A DNA stretch of 43,838 nucleotides from AB-137-C09 sp964645625 (lineage in GTDB: Bacteria; Pseudomonadota; Zetaproteobacteria; Mariprofundales; Mariprofundaceae). Positions 39,744 to 43,838 of the stretch are shown piece by piece (position 1 is the first letter of the stretch; each line of letters opens with the position of its first letter). Where the stretch lies: positions 1 to 43,838 of the forward strand of contig CAZYAI010000018.1 in NCBI GenBank assembly GCA_964645625.1, written 5' to 3'. The notes beneath the pieces are model-generated. The model was not told where the DNA came from. It made no database searches and saw only the letters and a program-made list of their open reading frames with translations. Both the position numbers and the translations under genes were made by a program.

Positions 39744-40652
39744 ATGCGTTATTTGGCGGTGGATAGATTGTCGGTAGCTGTGGGCGATCACCGCTTGCTA
39801 TCCAACATCAGCTTCCGCCTTTACCCAGGTGAATTATGCGCCTTGATTGGTCCTTCTGGTGCTGGCAAAAGCACGTTGATTAAGTCGATGTTGGGCTTGA
39901 TGGATTTTCAGGGGCATATCCGTTTGCCGCAAAAAAACACGCCCATTGCCTATGTGCCACAAGACGACCATTTGCATGTGGCATTACGGGTAGCGCAGGA
40001 ATTGGACTACGCCTGTCAACTGCGGCTGCCAGCATCCTCAGTACCACGCCGCCGCCACCATATTCAAACCATAGCCCAGCAAGTAGGGTTGCTGGAGCGG
40101 CTGGACTTACCCATTCGGCAACTCTCTGGTGGTCAACGCAAGCGTGTGTCGGTGGCGTTGGAACTGCTTACCACGCCTGATTTTATGATCTTGGACGAAC
40201 CAACATCAGGGCTTGATCCAGGTATGGACACCCAAATGATGGAGCTGTTTGCCAGCATTGCGCAGCAACAAAAAATCGTCATGGTCGCCACCCATAATAT
40301 GCAAAATATTGAGCGTTGTCAGAACATGCTGCTGATGCAGCAGGGGCATGTCGTTTTTTTTGGACCGCCCAAAATTGCCCTGCCGTGGTTCAAAGTGCAT
40401 GAATTTGAAGACATATTCATCCGCTTGCAGCAACACACAGCGAGTGAATGGGCGCAGCGTTATCAACAAAGCATGGTGGCGAGGGAGTATGCTAAACGTT
40501 TACCGCCAGCGATAAAGCAAGCGCGCAAGCAGCAACATGAAGGGCGCGAAACGCCAGCTTCCGACCCTCATGATGAACCGCAGCATGCTGCCGTGCCAGC
40601 CAATGCTGCGGCTGATGTATTGCGTAACATTCGCAATAAAAAGCGATCATGA
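39744..40652 (+). CDS. ABC transporter ATP-binding protein (ABC-2/ABCG type)
   Basis: The 302-residue protein has Walker A GPSGAGKST, Q-loop YVPQDDH, signature LSGGQRKRVSVALELL, Walker B FMILDEPTSGLDPG and H-loop ATHNM. The signature with KRVSVALELL is typical of ABCG-type exporters. The C-terminal 60 residues are a charged, Ala/His-rich linker (about 235-302). The permease gene overlaps its stop (ATGA). Substrate unknown. Confidence 0.93.
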   Translation: MRYLAVDRLSVAVGDHRLLSNISFRLYPGELCALIGPSGAGKSTLIKSMLGLMDFQGHIRLPQKNTPIAYVPQDDHLHVALRVAQELDYACQLRLPASSVPRRRHHIQTIAQQVGLLERLDLPIRQLSGGQRKRVSVALELLTTPDFMILDEPTSGLDPGMDTQMMELFASIAQQQKIVMVATHNMQNIERCQNMLLMQQGHVVFFGPPKIALPWFKVHEFEDIFIRLQQHTASEWAQRYQQSMVAREYAKRLPPAIKQARKQQHEGRETPASDPHDEPQHAAVPANAAADVLRNIRNKKRS

Positions 40653-41374
40653 GCGCGCCACAATCCCGCATTCTTGCCGCCCGTTACCTCGCATGCTTAC
40701 AGGGCGAGCCACTTACGCTGCTATTATTACTGGCGCAAGCACCGCTGATTGGCTGGTTGTGCGCGGTAGTCTGGGGTTCTTTGCAAGAAGACACGCCATC
40801 GCTGTATTTTGTCATGGTCTTATCTTGCGTGTGGTTTGGCTGTATCAATGCCTGCCGAGAAATCGTGAAAGAGCGTCCGATTATTGAGCGCGAACGGTTG
40901 TTTGGCTTATCTCTGCCTGCTTATGTGTGGTCGAAATACAGTGTGCTGGCGGTGTTAGGGCTGATTCAAGCCTTGATGCTGCAAGCTTCCATTGAATGGA
41001 CGCTGGCGTTGCGTGGTGCGTTTGTGCTGCAAACCTTGGCGTTATGGCAAGCATCCTTGTGTGGTACAGCGATGGGCTTGTTGATTTCTGCTTTGATGCG
41101 CAGCCAAGATCGCGCTGTTGCAGTCGTACCATTGTTGATTATCCCGCAGATTCTATTCTCTGAATTCGTGATTCCCCGCGAGCAGTTTAGCTCATTGATG
41201 AGTGTTGTGGAAAAAATCATGCCTACTTATTGGGGTTATGAGGTTTTTGCCCAAACAGCCGCATTAGAGCCTGATTGGTGGTGGTTGCTATGGTGTGTTG
41301 TCGTATTATTTCTGCTCAGCATCGCCTTGCTCGGTGTGACCTTGTTGCTCATGTTGCCAAAGCAAAAGCAGTGA
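40649..41374 (+). CDS. ABC-2 type permease
   Basis: The 241-residue membrane protein has six helices, with a short amphipathic start and the ABC-2 pattern (CINACREIVKERPIIERERLFGLSLPAYVWSK, a connecting helix as in ABCG). FSEFVIPREQFSSLM and VEKIMPTYWGYEVF in the last third fit the ABCG core. It pairs with the ATPase just upstream to form a homodimeric or heterodimeric exporter. Confidence 0.9.
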   Translation: MSAPQSRILAARYLACLQGEPLTLLLLLAQAPLIGWLCAVVWGSLQEDTPSLYFVMVLSCVWFGCINACREIVKERPIIERERLFGLSLPAYVWSKYSVLAVLGLIQALMLQASIEWTLALRGAFVLQTLALWQASLCGTAMGLLISALMRSQDRAVAVVPLLIIPQILFSEFVIPREQFSSLMSVVEKIMPTYWGYEVFAQTAALEPDWWWLLWCVVVLFLLSIALLGVTLLLMLPKQKQ

Positions 41375-41536
41375 TGGGTATGGGCGATCTGAAAAAAGTT
41401 GCTGCGCGAATATGGGCAATATAGTTTCTTGCTGGTGATTTCAGAAGTAGGGCTTACAGAATGAACAAGGGACAGGATAATGTTCAGGTGTAGCGACAAA
41501 CATCATCAATACCGAAGCCTGACTCCCTTTCCAATG

Positions 41537-43662
41537 CCCCTCTTTTAATGGGTGACCCCATTTCAAATACAAATAATTATTAGGAGTCATTAATGAGAAA
41601 TTCAGGGTTTAAGCCAAAAAGTCCTAAAGTACGTAAAAGAAAAACAAGCCCTGGTATTCACACTGAATTTTTGATGGATAGATATAATGACACCGAACAT
41701 GAAATTCTACGACGGCTATCGTTAGAATGGTATTTGACAAGGTCAGGCGAAAGAATCCAAATGGCATCTTCTAGTTACCAATACTTCTTAATGAAGCCTA
41801 CATCAATTTTCTCAGAAATGTTTAATATAGAAAGAGAAGTTATCTGCATTTTTAGTCCATACGAAACCTTTGAGCCTCGAACGTTATCGGCCTTTGCTGA
41901 AGCACAAGAACAATTAACTTCACTAAGAACAGAGACTGTTTGCCGCATAGTCATTAGCAAAGACCGAAAGATTGAAAGTAAAATTGACGCTTTGTTAAAA
42001 ACGGATCCTGAACAACCAATTACAATCCCCTTTACATATGATGAATTAACATATGCTTATGATAGCTTTTTTATCAGAAATAGGTTTAGAAAGCACTTCT
42101 ACTCCAGAAATTTATTCAATTTTTTATCACCTCTTAAAAGTGACTTGTACTTTTTTGGAAGGAGCGAATTAGTTCATGAAATAGTTAACAGGCATAGAGA
42201 TGGCGAACATACTGGGTTATTCGGACTTAGAAAAAGTGGCAAAACATCAATAATTTATGCTATAGAAAGAACATTAAAATCATCAGGAAAAAACTATGTT
42301 TCGATTGATTGTGAAAGCCCCTCTATTCATAAGTTAAGGTGGAATGAATTATTGAAAAAGGTTGTAAATTTATATCATAGTGCGATTGGTTCAAAAGCCA
42401 AATTAAAAATAACTAATTTATATGATGAAAAAAATGCGGCTGACAGTTTTGAAGAAGATGTATTGACAATATATCGATCAAAGAAAAAACAATCGGCACT
42501 TTTTATTTTTGACGAAATTGAAAGAGTAACTCCGGGGACTGCATCTTCAAGGCATTGGAGATCTGAAAGTGACTTTATTTATTTTTGGCAAACGCTCAGA
42601 GGTTTCTATCAAAGGAACCCTGAAGTATTCACATATATGCTTGTTGGCACTAATCCAAGTTGCGTTGAATCAGCCACTCTTGTTCAACATGAGAATCCAA
42701 TTTTTGCATCTATACCATGCCACTATGTTCCAAACTTTAATTTAATAAAAGTACGGCAAATGATTCGAAAACTAGGGCAGTATATTGGGCTTAAATTTGA
42801 TGATATTGTTATTTCTAAGCTCGCAGATGATTTTGGAGGTCATCCTTTTTTAATTCGTCAAGCCTGTAGTGTAATACATGATGAATGTTCAGGGGATCGG
42901 CCAGCAACAGTAGACAAAGCACTGTATGAAAAAATTAAGCAACAGTTTTTTGATAATTCCACTCATTATCTAGACATGATTGTTCAGGTATTAAGAGATT
43001 GGTATCCGGACGAATATGATATGCTTAAGTTTCTATCTCAGAATGACTTAGATTCTTTTAATGTATTAGCTGAAGACAATCCAAATTTTACACGGCATTT
43101 AATAGGCTATGGGATAATTCAAAAGAGCAATTATGGATATTCCTTTAAAATTGAGGCTGTAAAAGAGTACTTAGGAATTCAGCATAAATACGAGAGTATT
43201 CACCTTTCCAATGAGGAAAAGGTCGAAGAAATATCTCGTAGACGGAATACATTAGAAAGGACGCTGCGGAAAATCATTAGAAATACTCTAGTAATGAGAT
43301 ACGGTAAGAATAAGGCTTTGGAAAAAGTTCTTGCAGCCATTCCTTCAAGTAGAACGGAGTCCTTACGTTCTTATGACATTAACGAGATTCTAAAAACAGA
43401 TAATTCCCCATTGTATTTCATAGATTTGGAAAATATCTTAAAAAGAGACTGGGGGGATTTTGAAAATATTTTCACTTCAGAAAAGGGAAAAACGATTCTT
43501 ATGTTATCAGAGATTAACTCAATTGGTAGACCTGATGCTCATGCAAAATCTATAAATGAAGATAATTTCACTTTGCTTCGAATTCATTTTAATACTATCG
43601 AAGATATTTTAAAGGAATGGCAATGAAGGGGTAGAGCATAACGGGGTCACCTATGAGAGGGG
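41537..43662. repeat. Imperfect inverted repeats flanking the ATPase gene
   Basis: Left end 41537-41559: CCCCTCT, seven bases, GGTGACCCC. Right end 43643-43662: GGGGTCACC, four bases, AGAGGGG. The outer 7 bp and inner 9 bp are exact inverted copies; only the spacers differ. No target duplication is clear. The gap 41375-41592 has no gene. Confidence 0.5.
41593..43626 (+). CDS. STAND-like AAA ATPase, putative defence protein
   Basis: The 677-residue protein has three parts. The N-terminal alpha/beta domain (about 30-170, with EREVICIFSPYETF and VCRIVISKDRKIE) is not recognised. A STAND-type P-loop domain follows: FFGRSELVHEIVNRH, Walker A GLRKSGKTS at 211-219, Walker B ALFIFDEIE at 302-310, then a helical winged region (to about 530). 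The C-terminal part (about 570-677) contains SEINSIGRPDAHAK, reminiscent of HEPN/Swt1-type helices. The gene is strongly AT-rich against its neighbours, has AGGAG seven bases before the ATG, and is flanked by inverted repeats, all suggesting recent transfer. A defence role is inference. Confidence 0.7.
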   Translation: MRNSGFKPKSPKVRKRKTSPGIHTEFLMDRYNDTEHEILRRLSLEWYLTRSGERIQMASSSYQYFLMKPTSIFSEMFNIEREVICIFSPYETFEPRTLSAFAEAQEQLTSLRTETVCRIVISKDRKIESKIDALLKTDPEQPITIPFTYDELTYAYDSFFIRNRFRKHFYSRNLFNFLSPLKSDLYFFGRSELVHEIVNRHRDGEHTGLFGLRKSGKTSIIYAIERTLKSSGKNYVSIDCESPSIHKLRWNELLKKVVNLYHSAIGSKAKLKITNLYDEKNAADSFEEDVLTIYRSKKKQSALFIFDEIERVTPGTASSRHWRSESDFIYFWQTLRGFYQRNPEVFTYMLVGTNPSCVESATLVQHENPIFASIPCHYVPNFNLIKVRQMIRKLGQYIGLKFDDIVISKLADDFGGHPFLIRQACSVIHDECSGDRPATVDKALYEKIKQQFFDNSTHYLDMIVQVLRDWYPDEYDMLKFLSQNDLDSFNVLAEDNPNFTRHLIGYGIIQKSNYGYSFKIEAVKEYLGIQHKYESIHLSNEEKVEEISRRRNTLERTLRKIIRNTLVMRYGKNKALEKVLAAIPSSRTESLRSYDINEILKTDNSPLYFIDLENILKRDWGDFENIFTSEKGKTILMLSEINSIGRPDAHAKSINEDNFTLLRIHFNTIEDILKEWQ

Positions 43663-43728
43663 GGCAGGCCTAGGGTGTCGAAATGTCCTGTTTTCACCCC
43701 ATTTTTCATATCCCGAAAAATAGATTAA

Positions 43729-43765
43729 CATTCACCCAATTAATTGATAACTTATTGGGTGAATG
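43729..43765. repeat. Inverted repeat upstream of a partial ORF
   Basis: Perfect 12-bp arms CATTCACCCAAT (43729-43740) and ATTGGGTGAATG (43754-43765) with a 13-nt AT-rich centre. It lies just before an ATG at 43772 and may be an operator or an element end. Confidence 0.55.
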
Positions 43766-43771
43766 GTTAGC

Positions 43772-43838
43772 AATGCTTCAGGCATCAAAAGTATTACAAA
43801 GTCGACAAAAGTGGAAAGAAAAGGCGATCAGGCTTGGT
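43772..43838 (+). CDS. Start of an ORF cut by the window end
   Basis: ATG 43772 opens a Lys/Arg/Ser-rich helix (MLQASKVLQSRQKWKEKAIR) without a stop before the window end. The pattern is like the coiled N-terminus of some transposases, which would fit the mobile context, but 22 residues are too few to decide. Confidence 0.35.

Overview
The window looks like a chromosomal piece of a mesophilic Gram-negative proteobacterium of moderate GC content. It has outer-membrane porins with signal peptides, TatA, oligoribonuclease, a BirA without a DNA-binding domain, and di-haem c-type cytochromes. I cannot place it to class: gamma- or zetaproteobacterial are both plausible. Most of the window is a well-packed core with many ATGA overlaps. 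It is interrupted by one roughly 10 kb integrative element, a nest of small inverted-repeat elements, and an AT-rich ATPase cargo gene at the right edge.

Layout, left part. Positions 1-3357 hold the end of a hybrid histidine kinase (with an odd 22-bp tandem duplication at the window edge), an AI-2E/PerM permease and NagZ. A porin on the minus strand (3447-4553) is divergent from a PhoB/PhoR-like two-component pair (4857-6710), with a Pho-box-like repeat between them. A long minus-strand cluster (13783 down to 6716) encodes a membrane-anchored protein, SpeD, an M50B protease, then YjfI (DUF2170), a PspA homologue, a DUF4178 protein, a double ribbon-helix-helix-like protein, a duplicated DUF350 membrane protein, two small membrane proteins and a membrane-embedded spermidine-synthase-like protein. 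This is a PspA/polyamine envelope-stress type locus with a perfect palindrome over its internal promoter.

Middle. Positions 13878-14327 are nested inverted repeats (MITE-like), one of which abuts a truncated HsdR (type I restriction) pseudogene. Next come an initiator tRNA with terminator and a methyltransferase. A minus-strand respiratory/sensory operon (20316 to 16182) follows: cytochrome b561, DUF1924 cytochrome, di-haem cytochrome c, PepSY protein, response regulator, PhoQ-like kinase. A second minus-strand operon holds a lysozyme-like secreted protein, Orn and a CAP-domain protein. An outer-membrane protein ends this part.

Integrative element (about 24099-34243). A P4-type integrase sits beside tRNA-Arg(CCT). 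A degraded copy of the tRNA 3' end lies at 34224-34243, and matching subterminal repeats lie inside both ends. Cargo: a repeat-bearing acidic protein, an AlpA-like regulator with GGGTTGAACCC operators, a membrane/zinc-ribbon protein, three small coupled ORFs, a large P4-alpha-like TOPRIM/helicase protein followed by a dense GTGGGAAG iteron array (candidate replication origin), a 37-residue membrane protein, and two BrnA-like ribbon-helix-helix proteins without toxins. It resembles a small self-replicating satellite with no packaging genes recognised.

Right part. A HEPN/MNT pair (minus) is followed by tatA-nadC-birA-coaX and a SPOR-like protein, a DUF3616-type secreted protein and an ABC transporter. 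A dispersed palindromic repeat family occurs at 23908 and 37943, with a half copy at 35135. Its left arm is also present twice, in frame, inside birA. The window closes with an AT-rich STAND-like ATPase gene flanked by imperfect inverted repeats and the start of another ORF.
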